A DNA stretch of 64,000 nucleotides from Ignavibacteria bacterium (GCA_016719565.1 JADJYU010000013.1:1-64000); one strand, 5' to 3'; shown: positions 12,474-21,786, numbered from the stretch's first letter. Numbers and translations are program-made. The notes: a model not told the origin generated them from the sequence alone.

Positions 12474-12878
12474 TTATACTTTATAAATTTCGACTTCATT
12501 TATAGTCTTAAAATCTTTTGTATTCAGAGTAGCGATTTGATTAATATTATTATTTAACATTATGGAAACAATCTCGATGTCATAGACTTTGTTTCCCTTA
12601 GCATTATTATCTTTCAAAAGTTTTTTGAAGATGTTCAAACTTTTATAATCAGGGAATAATATTGTAGTGTTTAAAATAATATCATCAAAATAATCGAATG
12701 CAAGTTTTGACTTAATTCCTAATTTTGAACATACCGCAAAGAATTCAGAAATGTTTTTGCTTGTAGTGTATAGTTCAACTCGCGGATCTTCGACTATTTG
12801 TTTTGCTTGTTTATGGAAGGATGATGCTCTGTCTAAATCATATATAAAAATATTAGTATCAATTAAAACTTTACTCAT
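12474..12878 (-). CDS. PIN-domain toxin ribonuclease (VapC-like)
   Basis: 134 residues from the ATG at 12878, chosen because it starts MSKVLIDTNIFIYDLDRA, the canonical PIN start with the first acidic residue in LIDTN. The open frame extends 13 codons upstream to 12917, but that part overlaps the antitoxin. A conserved Glu follows in SKNISEFFAV, and later acidic residues in GNKVYDIEIVSIML and LNTKDFKTI fit the four-acidic-residue metal site. VapC-type toxins cleave RNA. It overlaps the upstream small gene by 8 nt, the usual antitoxin-toxin arrangement, so autoregulation by the pair is likely. Confidence 0.85.
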   Translation of the reverse strand: MSKVLIDTNIFIYDLDRASSFHKQAKQIVEDPRVELYTTSKNISEFFAVCSKLGIKSKLAFDYFDDIILNTTILFPDYKSLNIFKKLLKDNNAKGNKVYDIEIVSIMLNNNINQIATLNTKDFKTINEVEIYKV

Positions 12879-13076
12879 AAGCAATATCCCGAATATTAAT
12901 ATTATCGGCTTTTCCATTCAAATCAATAGCACCGGAATATCTCCAAATTCTTTTTGAGGTTTCCCGTTTTCGATTTCTTTTATTGTTATCTCAACTTCCT
13001 TACCAATGAAATCTTTTGCATCTTTGATTTTTAAAGTGTCGGTTATTAATTTCGTTTTTATTGTTAATGTTTTCAT
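12871..13076 (-). CDS. Antitoxin partner of the PIN toxin (one-base frameshift)
   Basis: ATG at 13076, reading MKTLTIKTKLITDTLKIKDA and then KDFIGKEVEITIKEIENGK. The open frame as written ends early, but a one-base shift near 12945-12955 restores RYSGAIDLNGKADNINIRDI and AYE, ending at TAA 12871-12873. That tail overlaps the toxin start (ATGAGTAA) by 8 nt. About 68 residues. The N-terminus looks like a DNA-binding, AbrB-like antitoxin start, and the SGAIDL tail is of the sort that occupies a PIN active site. It is too short and too broken for simple ORF calling. Assignment rests on position, size and tail. Confidence 0.65.
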
Positions 13077-13120
13077 AATAAATTTTTAGAAGGTTTTCGT
13101 TAAATTACAAATTCTTTATA

Positions 13121-13264
13121 TTAATTAAAAGAATCTTTCTTTTTTGAATTAAAACAACCAGTTGACTCATAATAAAATGTAACCATAGTAGAAGTAACCT
13201 TTTCTATTTTGTTGCTTCTATAATAAAGTAGGAAAAATAAAGCAGAGAAAATTATTTTTTTCAT
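13121..13264 (-). CDS. Possible small exported protein, 47 residues
   Basis: An ATG at 13264 is preceded by a strong ribosome-binding site (AAAGGAG, 8 nt upstream). The product starts MKKIIFSALFFLLYY, which looks like a signal peptide or membrane anchor, and then has RSNKIEKVTSTMVTFYYEST. It ends at TAA 13121. No family is recognised. The last part may be out of frame, so the native protein could be longer or different. The small size and lack of a match keep confidence low. Confidence 0.4.
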   Translation of the reverse strand: MKKIIFSALFFLLYYRSNKIEKVTSTMVTFYYESTGCFNSKKKDSFN

Positions 13265-13331
13265 GATTAGTTACTCCTTTCCTTTAATTTATCAAACGCG
13301 GTTGTAAAATTAAACTTACTATTCTATGACT

Positions 13332-14810
13332 TTAAGGATCATTCCTGACATAATAACCCGCGCTGACTTTTGCCGGGATCACATAGAATGTCTTCTCCTG
13401 AGATTTTTTGAATCCCATTTGATTTAAAACTTTTTCAGCCGAACTGTAATCCTCATTTCCAAGGGAACTGTAATCAAGTATTAACCAGAATTTATCAATG
13501 TCCTTTCTGTTATTCAAAGAGTCAAGCTGCATCTTTAGATCCCACCCGAATATTTCGGGAACAGGCAGTTTCGTTTCGGAATGTTTTGTATGGTATTCAA
13601 TGACCCAGCCCATGTAGTGCGGTTCAACTATAATTATATTATTATTATTATTATTATAATTTTCCTCAATGTATGAAATGACCTTTCTGTAATCGTTATT
13701 CTTAAAATTATTATTGTAATTTATATAAACACCTATGCTGCTCACGCAAAACAGGAACAGAAACAAAAGTATCTGTACTTTTCTTTTAAACAACATTGAT
13801 GAAAAAAATATTATTGTTATTATCATGTACGGTATGATAATGCTCAGGTATCTTGAGAGTATGATGTTTTGCTTAAAGGAAATAATAAGCGCAATTAACA
13901 GCGGCAGGTAAAAGAACATAATTATGTAATTAAAATCCGACATTACTTTTTCATCCGAATTCAGAAATCTGAACAGACAATAAAGGAGATACGCTAATAT
14001 AAAAAAGCTGACAAAGGCGGATAAATACTGAATGTGAATTGGTTCGAACTCTTTGTAAACGCTTAGGAAATTATCCTTAAAGTAATTAAGAAAATTATGA
14101 CCTGTATCCTGAAGCGAGTTTACTTTTCTCCACGGCTGACCTTTGCTTATCTGTGAAAAAAAAACGGGATACCAGGGAATATAAAGAATGTTCACAATTA
14201 TAATTGCAGCGAATTTTCCGCGAAGTTCTCTGAATGTATTCTGTTTTGAAATTAATTTAAAGATAAGAATTACAAATGCAGTGAACAAAATCAAAAGAGA
14301 AAAGTAATGTGTGTAGACAGCGGTAAATGAGAACAAGACAAACAAGATCAGGTATTTCACGGAATTGTCTTTAAGCGAAAGAAGAAAATAGTAAACCGAA
14401 CCGAGTGTCAGAAATAAATTGAGATTGAGCATCCGGATCTCCTGCGAGTAAAATAAATTTACCGGCGATACTGCATACAGCAGCATTACGAAAATTACAG
14501 GTTCATCTGCTTTAAAAAGCAGACGGGAAATTTTATAAACGAATATCAGAGAAAGCAGTCCCGGTAAAACACTGAGAAGCCGCATTGATAAAACACTGTC
14601 GGAAAAAAATCCTGTCCAGTATTTCAGAACAATATAGTAAAGGGGAGGGTGTATGTCTCCGGATGTGTCTTCTATAATTTCAACTGCCGTTTTTTGAGAT
14701 AACTTCCATGAATAAACTTCATCAAACCACATATTCTTTGTCTCAATATCATATAATCTCAATGCTGCCGTCAGGATTATTATCAGCAATAAAATAATTT
14801 TCGTCTTCAC
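13332..14810 (-). CDS. GT39/PMT-like membrane glycosyltransferase
   Basis: 492 residues, polytopic (about 10-12 membrane segments). The N-terminus has MWFDEVYSWKLS, in which the Asp-Glu of the first periplasmic loop is the catalytic acidic pair typical of GT-C enzymes. It is followed by GDIHPPLYYIVLKYW (the HPPLYY motif of ArnT/PMT-like proteins) and SPVNLFYSQEIRMLNL. These enzymes transfer a sugar from a polyprenyl-phosphate donor to an acceptor on the outer face of the inner membrane. The acceptor is unknown. It lies 12 bp downstream of yjbQ on the same strand, so it may be the last gene of that unit. Confidence 0.8.
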   Translation of the reverse strand: MKTKIILLLIIILTAALRLYDIETKNMWFDEVYSWKLSQKTAVEIIEDTSGDIHPPLYYIVLKYWTGFFSDSVLSMRLLSVLPGLLSLIFVYKISRLLFKADEPVIFVMLLYAVSPVNLFYSQEIRMLNLNLFLTLGSVYYFLLSLKDNSVKYLILFVLFSFTAVYTHYFSLLILFTAFVILIFKLISKQNTFRELRGKFAAIIIVNILYIPWYPVFFSQISKGQPWRKVNSLQDTGHNFLNYFKDNFLSVYKEFEPIHIQYLSAFVSFFILAYLLYCLFRFLNSDEKVMSDFNYIIMFFYLPLLIALIISFKQNIILSRYLSIIIPYMIITIIFFSSMLFKRKVQILLFLFLFCVSSIGVYINYNNNFKNNDYRKVISYIEENYNNNNNNIIIVEPHYMGWVIEYHTKHSETKLPVPEIFGWDLKMQLDSLNNRKDIDKFWLILDYSSLGNEDYSSAEKVLNQMGFKKSQEKTFYVIPAKVSAGYYVRNDP

Positions 14811-14822
14811 TTTGTATTCTTA

Positions 14823-15242
14823 CTAAATACCGGTTAACTGAATGGCGACCCTGCGGGTTCTTTTTCTGTTGTCAAAGTCTATTAAGACTATCTGCTGCCA
14901 TGTTCCCAGCATGAGCATTCCGTTTTTAAAAGGTACGCTGAAAGATGTTCCGATAATCGCGGATCTGATATGCGCATGTCCGTTACCGTCTCCCCAGGTT
15001 TCATTGTGATGATACTTAGAAAAAGCGGGGATCAGTTTATCGAGAACTTTCGGAATGTCTTTTATAAGTCCCGGCTCATATTCAATAGTTGTTATTGATG
15101 CAGTCGAACCAATTGAGAATATGCAGCATGTACCTTCGGTCAGATTTGATTTATTCAGAATTGCCTGCGCGTCGCCCGTGATATCTATGATATCGCAGTT
15201 TCCGTTGGTTTCGAGAATTCTCTCATTTGTTATCAGTTTCAT
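14823..15242 (-). CDS. yjbQ: YjbQ / UPF0047 family protein
   Basis: 139 residues, the usual length. The conserved block WGDGNGHAHIRSAIIGTSFS with His residues, the earlier EPGLIKDIP and the later GTWQQIVLIDFDNRKRTRRV are diagnostic of the family. Members are annotated as secondary thiamine-phosphate synthase because overexpression complements thiE mutants; the native role is uncertain. Its start overlaps the end of coaX by 20 bp, so the two are translationally coupled. Confidence 0.9.
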   Translation of the reverse strand: MKLITNERILETNGNCDIIDITGDAQAILNKSNLTEGTCCIFSIGSTASITTIEYEPGLIKDIPKVLDKLIPAFSKYHHNETWGDGNGHAHIRSAIIGTSFSVPFKNGMLMLGTWQQIVLIDFDNRKRTRRVAIQLTGI

Positions 15243-15999
15243 TGCGCTGCAGTATTAAGTTTATACCTTTAAAGACAAGTTCCTTGTCAGTTACATCTAT
15301 TAATTTAGTCTTACCGGAAATTAATCCGCTGAATCCACCGGCAGCAATTACTTTAAGTCCTCTGTATTTCTTTGTTGTTTCACTGATCACTCTTTCACAA
15401 AAATACAGTGTCTGATATAAGACGCCGGCGTTTATGTTTGCTTCAGTGGTATTGTTTATTAATGCTTTTGGAAATTGCGGATCTGTTTTTATAAGTGACG
15501 CTTTTTCTGTAAGCGAGTTTAATGCGGTTAATATTCCGGGCGAGATAATCCCGCCTTTTAAAATTCCGTTTGATACTAACGTAAATGTAGTAGCTGTTCC
15601 GAAGTCAATAACAAGAATATTCTTCCCCGGGAATTTATCATTTGCTGCAACGGCGCTGCAGATCCTGTCATTGCCGAGTGTGTCAGCATAATCGATTTTC
15701 AGCGGGAGCTTAAGTTTAAGATCTATAAATACCGGTTTTGTATCAAAATAATTACTGATGGTTTTTCTTATAAATGAATTCTGTCTGACATTAAGAGAAG
15801 ATATGCCTGTGAATTCAAAACTGTTTCCCGGAAAGCCGTTTTTTAATTTTTTAATGAATGAATTAAATTGTTTTTCAAACTTGTCTTTATTGTAAGCTTC
15901 TCCGTAAATGAATGAAATTTTATTTCCCTGAAAAGAACCTGAAGCGGCTTTAACAGCTGAATTACCAATGTCTATTAAAAGTCTTTTCTTATTTTTCAT
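15223..15999 (-). CDS. coaX: Type III pantothenate kinase
   Basis: 258 residues, full length. It phosphorylates pantothenate, the first step of coenzyme A synthesis. The ASKHA-fold motifs are present: LLIDIGNSAVKAA (phosphate 1), DTLGNDRICSAVAA (substrate and dimer motif), ILVIDFGTATTFTLV (phosphate 2 and catalytic Asp region), GGIISPGI and VIAAGGFSG (adenosine). It comes just after a terminator hairpin on the same strand and overlaps yjbQ. Confidence 0.92.
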   Translation of the reverse strand: MKNKKRLLIDIGNSAVKAASGSFQGNKISFIYGEAYNKDKFEKQFNSFIKKLKNGFPGNSFEFTGISSLNVRQNSFIRKTISNYFDTKPVFIDLKLKLPLKIDYADTLGNDRICSAVAANDKFPGKNILVIDFGTATTFTLVSNGILKGGIISPGILTALNSLTEKASLIKTDPQFPKALINNTTEANINAGVLYQTLYFCERVISETTKKYRGLKVIAAGGFSGLISGKTKLIDVTDKELVFKGINLILQRNETDNK

Positions 16000-16008
16000 T
16001 CGTTAATG

Positions 16009-16046
16009 AAAAATGCGTAAAAGAAAATTTACTTTTACGCATTTTT
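16009..16046 (-). terminator. Strong intrinsic terminator
   Basis: Perfect 15-bp stem AAAAATGCGTAAAAG / CTTTTACGCATTTTT (16009-16023 with 16032-16046), 8-nt loop. It lies 18 bp past the end of the minus-strand outer-membrane gene (stop at 16064) and just upstream of coaX. The A/T-flanked stem can work in both directions. Confidence 0.8.
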
Positions 16047-16063
16047 TAAAAAAGCTTTATAAA

Positions 16064-16642
16064 TTATTTAAAAGGAAATTTCATTCCTGCTGTAAATACA
16101 AAACATGAAATATTGTTCTGATCATTAATGATCAGTTTATACTTGCCGTCAAAGATCAGATTGAATGAAGTTCCGAGATTAGTCAGCTCGACTCCGCCAC
16201 CGAACAGTATACTGAGTTTTGAAAAATTCTCTTTGTCGGAGTTATAAAAATTCACTCCCAGACCGCCGTCGATATACGGCATTAACACCTGAGGGCTCAG
16301 ATAAAATCTCGCCAGCCCTGCAAGTTCAAAATTGCTTTGCTTATCTTCACTCCAGTAATTCGCCTGCGGTACAAAAGAGAAACCGCCGGTTTTTAATTCA
16401 GCAAAAGCTCCGACCGCAAATCCAACCTTTCCTTCTATTGAAGCCAGTCCGAGATTAAAACCCACAGCTGCGCCGGAAGAGGGGATTGGGGGAATCTGAA
16501 TTTCTTTTGTCTCTTCCTTAATGCTGAGTTTGTAAAGATCCGGAGATTGTGAATTATTTAATTTTAATCTTATTTCCTGTGCGTCAGATATGTCTGTTAA
16601 AAATATAGTAAGCAGTATAATTACGGTTATGTAAATTTTCAC
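16064..16642 (-). CDS. Small outer-membrane beta-barrel-like protein
   Basis: 192 residues. The signal peptide MKIYITVIILLTIFLTDISDAQE ends in an Ala-x-Glu-like cleavage region. The mature part alternates hydrophobic and polar residues with many Gly (AAVGFNLGLASIEGKVGFAVGAF, FGGGVELTNLGTSFNLIFDG) and ends with AGMKFPFK, resembling an 8-strand barrel of the OmpA/OmpW size class. No specific family is recognised. It is transcribed alone, with a strong terminator directly after it. Confidence 0.6.
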   Translation of the reverse strand: MKIYITVIILLTIFLTDISDAQEIRLKLNNSQSPDLYKLSIKEETKEIQIPPIPSSGAAVGFNLGLASIEGKVGFAVGAFAELKTGGFSFVPQANYWSEDKQSNFELAGLARFYLSPQVLMPYIDGGLGVNFYNSDKENFSKLSILFGGGVELTNLGTSFNLIFDGKYKLIINDQNNISCFVFTAGMKFPFK

Positions 16643-16696
16643 AATGTCTGTTTGATTAATAAATAATTTATAACTAATTCTGATTGTGAACCTTTT

Positions 16697-17350
16697 CTAA
16701 TTCAGATTTGAAATTTCCATTTTCCTGATCTCATCGCGAAGTTCTGCTGCAAGTTCATAATCCTCTTTTGTTAAAGCTTCCTCAAGATCTGCTTTAAGCT
16801 GTAAAAGTTTTTTCTCTTTCTGAGAAAGATTCTTTTTTTCTGCAGTCAGAGCGTCCGGAGGAATACCTGCGTCAGCTTCTCTTTCAAGTTCTTCTGCATC
16901 TTCCTGTTTGGGAAGTGTCTGCTCATCGAACTCAGGAATAAATCCAACTTCATCCATAATATCATTATTTACATATATCGGCGCAGAAAATTTCAGAGCG
17001 ATTGCTATTGCGTCTGAAGGTCTTGCGTCAATATCTTCTATGTCAGATGAATTGAATTTTATTCTTGCATAAAAAGTAGATTCTTTAAGTTCGCTGATTA
17101 TTATGTATTCGATTGAACTCCCGAGAGATTCAATTACTTCTTTTAAGAGATCATGAGTAAGCGGTCTTGGGGGTTTAATGCCTTCAAGTTCGAGCGCAAT
17201 TGACTGCGCTTCATACTGTCCTATTATGATAGGCAGTCTTTTACTTCCCGCTACTTCCTTAAGTATAATTGCATAACCTCCTCCGCTGATGGATGGTGTT
17301 AATGATAAGCCGAAAATATCTACCTGTGTATAGTCTTCTGGATAATCCAT
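16697..17350 (-). CDS. DUF151 bifunctional nuclease-family protein with C-terminal UVR motif
   Basis: 217 residues. The N-terminal DUF151 domain (about residues 8-135) has LPIIIGQYEAQSIALELEG, PPRPLTHDLL and DARPSDAIAIALKFSAPIYV, the family's signature blocks. The C-terminus (about 175-215) is a UvrB/UvrC-type coiled coil (KKLLQLKADLEEALTKEDYE followed by LAAELRDEIRKME). Plant and thermophile members cut DNA and RNA; the role in these bacteria is unclear. The Glu-rich linker (residues 140-165) is likely unstructured. Confidence 0.88.
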   Translation of the reverse strand: MDYPEDYTQVDIFGLSLTPSISGGGYAIILKEVAGSKRLPIIIGQYEAQSIALELEGIKPPRPLTHDLLKEVIESLGSSIEYIIISELKESTFYARIKFNSSDIEDIDARPSDAIAIALKFSAPIYVNNDIMDEVGFIPEFDEQTLPKQEDAEELEREADAGIPPDALTAEKKNLSQKEKKLLQLKADLEEALTKEDYELAAELRDEIRKMEISNLN

Positions 17351-17451
17351 TTAATAATTAATTTTCAATAATTACAATCAAGCTAAAGTAAATGTTTCAA
17401 ATTTACAATATAAAACTATAAGTAAATTCTTAATATGAGTTTAATTGGTGT

Positions 17452-18428
17452 TTAATTTGAAACAACTTTTTTAAACTCTTCAGTCAGCGCGGGGATGATC
17501 TCAAATACATCTCCGACAATTCCGTAATCCGCGATCTGAAATATCGGCGCATCTTTATCTTTATTTATTGCGACAATACATTTCGATGAGGACATTCCGG
17601 CAAGATGCTGAATAGCTCCGCTGATACCGCAGGCTATATATAGACTTGGAGATACGGTCTTTCCTGTCTGTCCGACCTGTTCGGAATGAGACCTCCATCC
17701 TGCGTCCACAACCGCTCTTGAAGCTCCGGTTGCAGCGCCGATCGATGCTGCAAGATTTTCTATCAGACTGAAATTCTCCGGTCCTCTGAGTCCTCTTCCG
17801 CCTGAAACAATCCTGTCCGCTTCGGATACATCAAGCTTCATATCACTTATAATAACATCCTTAACTACAGATGAAAAATCTCCTGCTGCTGATATTAAGA
17901 GACTCTATGTCCAGACGGATTATTTCTGTTTCAGTATTATCTGTTTCAACAGCTTTGAAAACATTAGGTCTTAAAGAAATTATTATTTTCTCACAAACCG
18001 GTCTTGTTGCAGATATTTTCCGTCTTCGGCTTTGATATCGACACAATCACTGAATACAGCAGAATCAGTCTTTATGCTGATCCTCCCGGTAAGATCTTTT
18101 CCCAGAGCTGTAGCTGAAAGTATAATGATCTGAGCTGATTCCGTTTTGATACTTCACTTATCACTTTTGCAAATGCGGCAGGGGAGTATTTGATATTTTG
18201 CGCTTCGGACTTTGAATTAAGTTTGTCAAGATCTGCAATGATAATTTTCTTCGCTCCGTATTTTGAAAGTTCTTTTACAGCGCTGTCCTCAATGTTGCCA
18301 ATAGTTAATACAGTGAATCCTGATCCTGACTTTTCAGAAATTCTCCTTGATTCGGAAACCACTTCATAAGCGGAATTCTTGAATTTCCCGTCTTTTGATT
18401 CTACAAACGCTAATATATTTTTCGACAT
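17452..18428 (-). CDS. etfA: Electron transfer flavoprotein alpha subunit (two frameshifts)
   Basis: Joined frames give about 325 residues, normal for EtfA. The N-terminal domain starts MSKNILAFVESKDGKFKNSA. The C-terminal FAD domain has SEADRIVSGGRGLRGPENF, ASRAVVDAGWRSHSEQVGQTG, VSPSLYIACGISGAIQHLAG and INKDKDAPIFQIADYGIVGD, which form the FAD-binding core. EtfAB passes electrons from acyl-CoA and other dehydrogenases to the quinone pool. The frame breaks near 18120 and again around 18000-17900. The perfectly conserved C-terminus argues that these are sequence errors, not decay. It lies 28 bp after etfB. Confidence 0.9.
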
Positions 18429-18456
18429 TTAAATAAATTAAAAAATTATTAAAGAA

Positions 18457-19206
18457 TTAAATTACTTTTGCTTCTTCTCTGAGAAGTCTTACAAGTTCAG
18501 ATACATCGTCCTTTCCGTTCTGAAATATTTTTCCTGATGTCTTAGCGGGAGGAAGAGTCATTTCGTTAATAACAGTTCTTGATTCAGAGTTAGAGGCCTG
18601 AACTTCTTCAATTGGTTTTGACTTTGCAGCCATAATACTTTTCAGATTAGGATATCTTGGTTCGTTAAGTCCTTTCTGCGCTCCGATAATAACCGGCATA
18701 TCAGCTTCAACGACTTCTTTACCGCCTTCTATCTCACGTTCCGCAGTAACGGTATTATCATTAATTTCGAGTTTAACCACTACACTGACGGAAGGAATAT
18801 TCAGTAACTCTGATACCATTGAAGGTATCAGCTGTCCGTCAAAATCAATTGACTGTTTACCGAAGAAAATTATATCAGCTTTCTTGTCTTTTAAATAATC
18901 TGAAAGATTCTTTGCTACGAAATATGAATCAAATCCGGCGGTATCGGTTTTTATTAAAACCCCTTTATCAGCGCCCATCTGGAAAGCTTTTTTGATCGCT
19001 TCTTTCGCTTTATCGGTTCCCACGGAAACGACTGTAACCTCACCGCCTTTGCTTTCCTTTAATCTGATAGCTTCCTCCACTGCAAATTCATCATAAGGAT
19101 TGATTATAAAGCTGACTCCGCTGTCATCAATTGATTTACCGTCGGGAGCAATTTTCACCTTTGTTGTACTGTCAGGAACTAAAGATACGCATACAAAAAT
19201 ATTCAT
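18457..19206 (-). CDS. etfB: Electron transfer flavoprotein beta subunit
   Basis: 249 residues, intact. It has MNIFVCVSLVPDSTTKVKIA, INPYDEFAVEEAIRLKE, VVSVGTDKAKEAIKKAFQMGADKG, the AMP-binding FFGKQSIDFDGQLIPSMVSELL, and the recognition loop region PRYPNLKSIMAAKSKPIEE. It forms a heterodimer with EtfA and binds AMP structurally. First gene of the etfBA pair. Confidence 0.93.
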   Translation of the reverse strand: MNIFVCVSLVPDSTTKVKIAPDGKSIDDSGVSFIINPYDEFAVEEAIRLKESKGGEVTVVSVGTDKAKEAIKKAFQMGADKGVLIKTDTAGFDSYFVAKNLSDYLKDKKADIIFFGKQSIDFDGQLIPSMVSELLNIPSVSVVVKLEINDNTVTAEREIEGGKEVVEADMPVIIGAQKGLNEPRYPNLKSIMAAKSKPIEEVQASNSESRTVINEMTLPPAKTSGKIFQNGKDDVSELVRLLREEAKVI

Positions 19207-19341
19207 AAAAATTTATATTTGGTTTGAATTTGGATTGAAAAGTTTAGCAAAATTAATTTTCTCAATTTGTAAAATCAATTTATAAATTGTTCCAATAAAG
19301 CAATTGAAACATGAAAATATTTTATATATATTGCTAAACAT

Positions 19342-19414
<73 letters not shown>

Positions 19415-19448
19415 CACTTTGAAAGTATCTTTCATTGTTTTTTTGTTT

Positions 19449-19474
19449 ACCCCGTTTATGACGGGGTTTTTTAT
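19449..19474 (+). terminator. Terminator after tRNA-fMet
   Basis: ACCCCGT / ACGGGGT stem (19449-19455 with 19461-19467) followed by six or more T, 35 bp after the tRNA. Confidence 0.8.
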
Positions 19475-19605
19475 TGCCTTTCCGTATTAAATCTTCACTT
19501 CTCAGTTATTTTCCGGTATTATACTTTTATTATTTTTTATGTTTAAACCTTTTCAGAATCTGAATTGTCTTATTCCTGTATTCGAAAATTTAAAAATAAT
19601 AATAA

Positions 19606-20025
19606 ATGAATAATATTAAAGTTAAAGCTCTTGTTCTAATGATTTTAGCATTTCTAACTTTCTCTGCAGTATCATATTCCCAGGATGATTCTAAACAGTA
19701 TTCAGGAAAAAATAAAACTCCGGAAGAATTTGCCAAGAAAAGAACTGACAGATTAAATCAGGAATTATCCCTGAGTGAGGATCAGTATAAGAAAGTATAT
19801 GATCTGATGTTAACAAAAGCATCTGAAAGAAAAGCAAATAAGGAAAAGTATAAGAATCTTGAAAAGACTGAAAGAAAAGAATTGAAAAAGCAAAGCCGGG
19901 AAAATTTCATGAAACAGATGCAGGGTATACTGACTCAGGAACAGATCTCAAAACTTGAAAAGATGAAAGCTAATAAAAAGGATAAACATAGAAATAAGAA
20001 TAAAAACGGAAAACAAACCAGATAA
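19606..20025 (+). CDS. Exported Spy/CpxP-like (LTxxQ-type) small helical protein
   Basis: 139 residues. Signal peptide MNNIKVKALVLMILAFLTFS, with cleavage probably after AVSYSQ. The mature protein is charged and helical: RTDRLNQELSLSEDQYKKVY and MQGILTQEQISKLEKMKANK carry the paired L(S/T)xxQ motifs seen in Spy/CpxP relatives and in DUF4890-like proteins. The basic tail is KKDKHRNKNKNGKQTR. A periplasmic chaperone or stress sensor is the family's usual role. Single gene between two terminators. Confidence 0.7.
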   Translation: MNNIKVKALVLMILAFLTFSAVSYSQDDSKQYSGKNKTPEEFAKKRTDRLNQELSLSEDQYKKVYDLMLTKASERKANKEKYKNLEKTERKELKKQSRENFMKQMQGILTQEQISKLEKMKANKKDKHRNKNKNGKQTR

Positions 20026-20052
20026 GATTTACAATAATGCAGTGTTTTACTA

Positions 20053-20082
20053 AACCGGAAATCTATAATTCCGGTTTTTTTA
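20053..20082 (+). terminator. Intrinsic terminator
   Basis: Stem AACCGGAA / TTCCGGTT followed by T-rich sequence. It lies after the Spy-like gene and just before the end of the convergent minus-strand gene, so it could serve both. Confidence 0.8.
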
Positions 20083-20096
20083 TTTTAGGATCAAAT

Positions 20097-21608
20097 TTAT
20101 CTGAGTCCTTTCACTGACTTTCTGTTCATGAGATCGCTTATTTTCATTAGTATCCAGTTCTTGTCGAAAATATCATCTGATGAACTTACCATGTCATATA
20201 AATATTCTAAATTTACATTACTTGAGCCGGTATTGTATAAGCTTAATTTCTGAACATTGGATAAGAAGTTGTTATGGAAGATCCTCCTGCTTTCGGAAAT
20301 TAATTTATTGTTTTTCAGAAAATGTTTATAGGAATCAATGACGTATAAAGTCGCATCAAACTCTCCCAGTTCATAGTGGATCTTAAGCTGCAGGTTTTTC
20401 ATATCGAGTTTGTAAACAAACTGATCAAACTTGATCTTGTTAATACACTGAAGCGCTTTTTCAAAATCAGATTTCTGAAAATGAAACAGGGCAAGACTAT
20501 AAGATTCAATGCTGAATATCTGAGAGGGGTGCAGGAATTTTGAATATTTCATAATGAAGGTTTCCATGTAATCGAGATTATTCACGGTTATACAGTTCAG
20601 CAGTACGTTCCGGTAAAGGTCAAAAGGAATATATTTACTGGTCCCGGTTTTATAATATTCTTTTTCGATGTAAATATTATTCAGTTCAAAAATCTCCATC
20701 TGAATATCGAAAGAAGTTTTCTGGCTTGAATTGATCTTCAATACGCAGTAATCCAGCAGTCTTGAAAATAAAAAGTTATTGTCATTTAATCCGAGTGATC
20801 CGGAGTATTCTTTAAGATTATTTTTATATTCAAAATAAAACTTCTCATCCTCAAAATTTATAAAAGCTTTCAGAAGACTGTAATAGATCTCAATAATATG
20901 GATCTTAAGACTGGAGTTTTTATTGACAAATTTTATCATTTCCTCAAAATTAAAGATCTTGATAAAATCCGTAATAAATTCCTTATACCTGGTAATATTG
21001 TAGGATCTGGTATATTTCAAAAGATTATCATTGTGTTTAATAGACTCTATTATAAAAAAAATCAGAATGAAAATTATTCCGTCAGTCATTTTTTTTTGAT
21101 TCATTTACTACATAATTCTTTTTAAAACTTTCTGTGTAAGCAGATTCAGATAAAAAAGGTCAGTGTTGATCTTATACCGGTTATAAAAATAATCTCCGTC
21201 AAATGTATTTTTCTTTTCAAGCAATAACTCAGTTTTGTTCATTTCCTTTTTGAATAAATCATAAGCATTCTTTTCAAAGAGTTCATGTGACAAAAAGAAC
21301 GAACTCTCAACATCCTCTCTCTGCATTCTTTCTGCTTTTAAAAAAAACAGCAGACACTTTAAAAGATCAGATGCAAGATTCCTTAAAGTAGAATCATTGT
21401 ATTTTGCATCTCCATAAAGCTTTTTGAATATGAATTCCTTTGTGAAATTTTTTTGATCAAATCCCGGATGAAATTTCCTCAATACATTAAAAAAATTGAT
21501 CAATGCCTTACGATTATTATAATAAGGTGAATTCAGAAATTTGCTGAATTTTGTAAGTTCTTTACCGGAAAAGGTTTCCAGCAGCTTAATCAGTGCGTTT
21601 GTATACAT
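20097..21608 (-). CDS. Unrecognised helical-repeat protein, paralogue 1 of 3
   Basis: Two consecutive in-frame pieces, 166 and 335 residues, separated by TAG TAA at 21110-21105. Both match the paralogues at 35348-36783 and 36904-38385, so they are one protein of about 505 residues. N-terminal signature: LIKLLETFSGKELTKFSKFL, then NSPYYNNRKALINFFNVLRK and FHPGFDQKNFTKEFIFKKLY. C-terminal signature: HYELGEFDATLYVIDSYKHF, then LKNNKLISESRR and KNWILMKISDLM. Helical throughout with TPR-like spacing in the middle; no signal peptide, so probably cytoplasmic. I recognise no catalytic motif. See the finding on the double stop. Confidence 0.65.
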
Positions 21609-21755
21609 TAATTATATTTAAAAATTTATTTAAAATGCGACAGACTTATTTGTTTAACTCAGTAAAAATATGCAATAAATTCCGATAATTCAAGCTTTTT
21701 GAATATTAGTTGAAATTATTACCGGGATAATCTGCGACAAATCCATTTTTTTTTC

Positions 21756-21786
21756 TTTGTATTGGTAGTAATATATTCTTAATTTG
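21756..21786 (+). promoter_or_regulatory. Bacteroidota-type promoter candidate for the small secreted protein
   Basis: TTTG at 21756-21759, a 19-nt spacer and TTAATTTG at 21779-21786, close to the Bacteroidota sigma-A pattern TTTG-N19-TAnnTTTG. It lies 33 bp upstream of the ATG at 21819, which has its own ribosome-binding site (GAAAGGGGAA). Confidence 0.45.

Noticed and set aside
21108..21608. Separate 166-residue gene upstream of 20097-21104
   Set aside because: Both paralogues have this part and the downstream part in one protein, so it is the N-terminal portion of the same gene.
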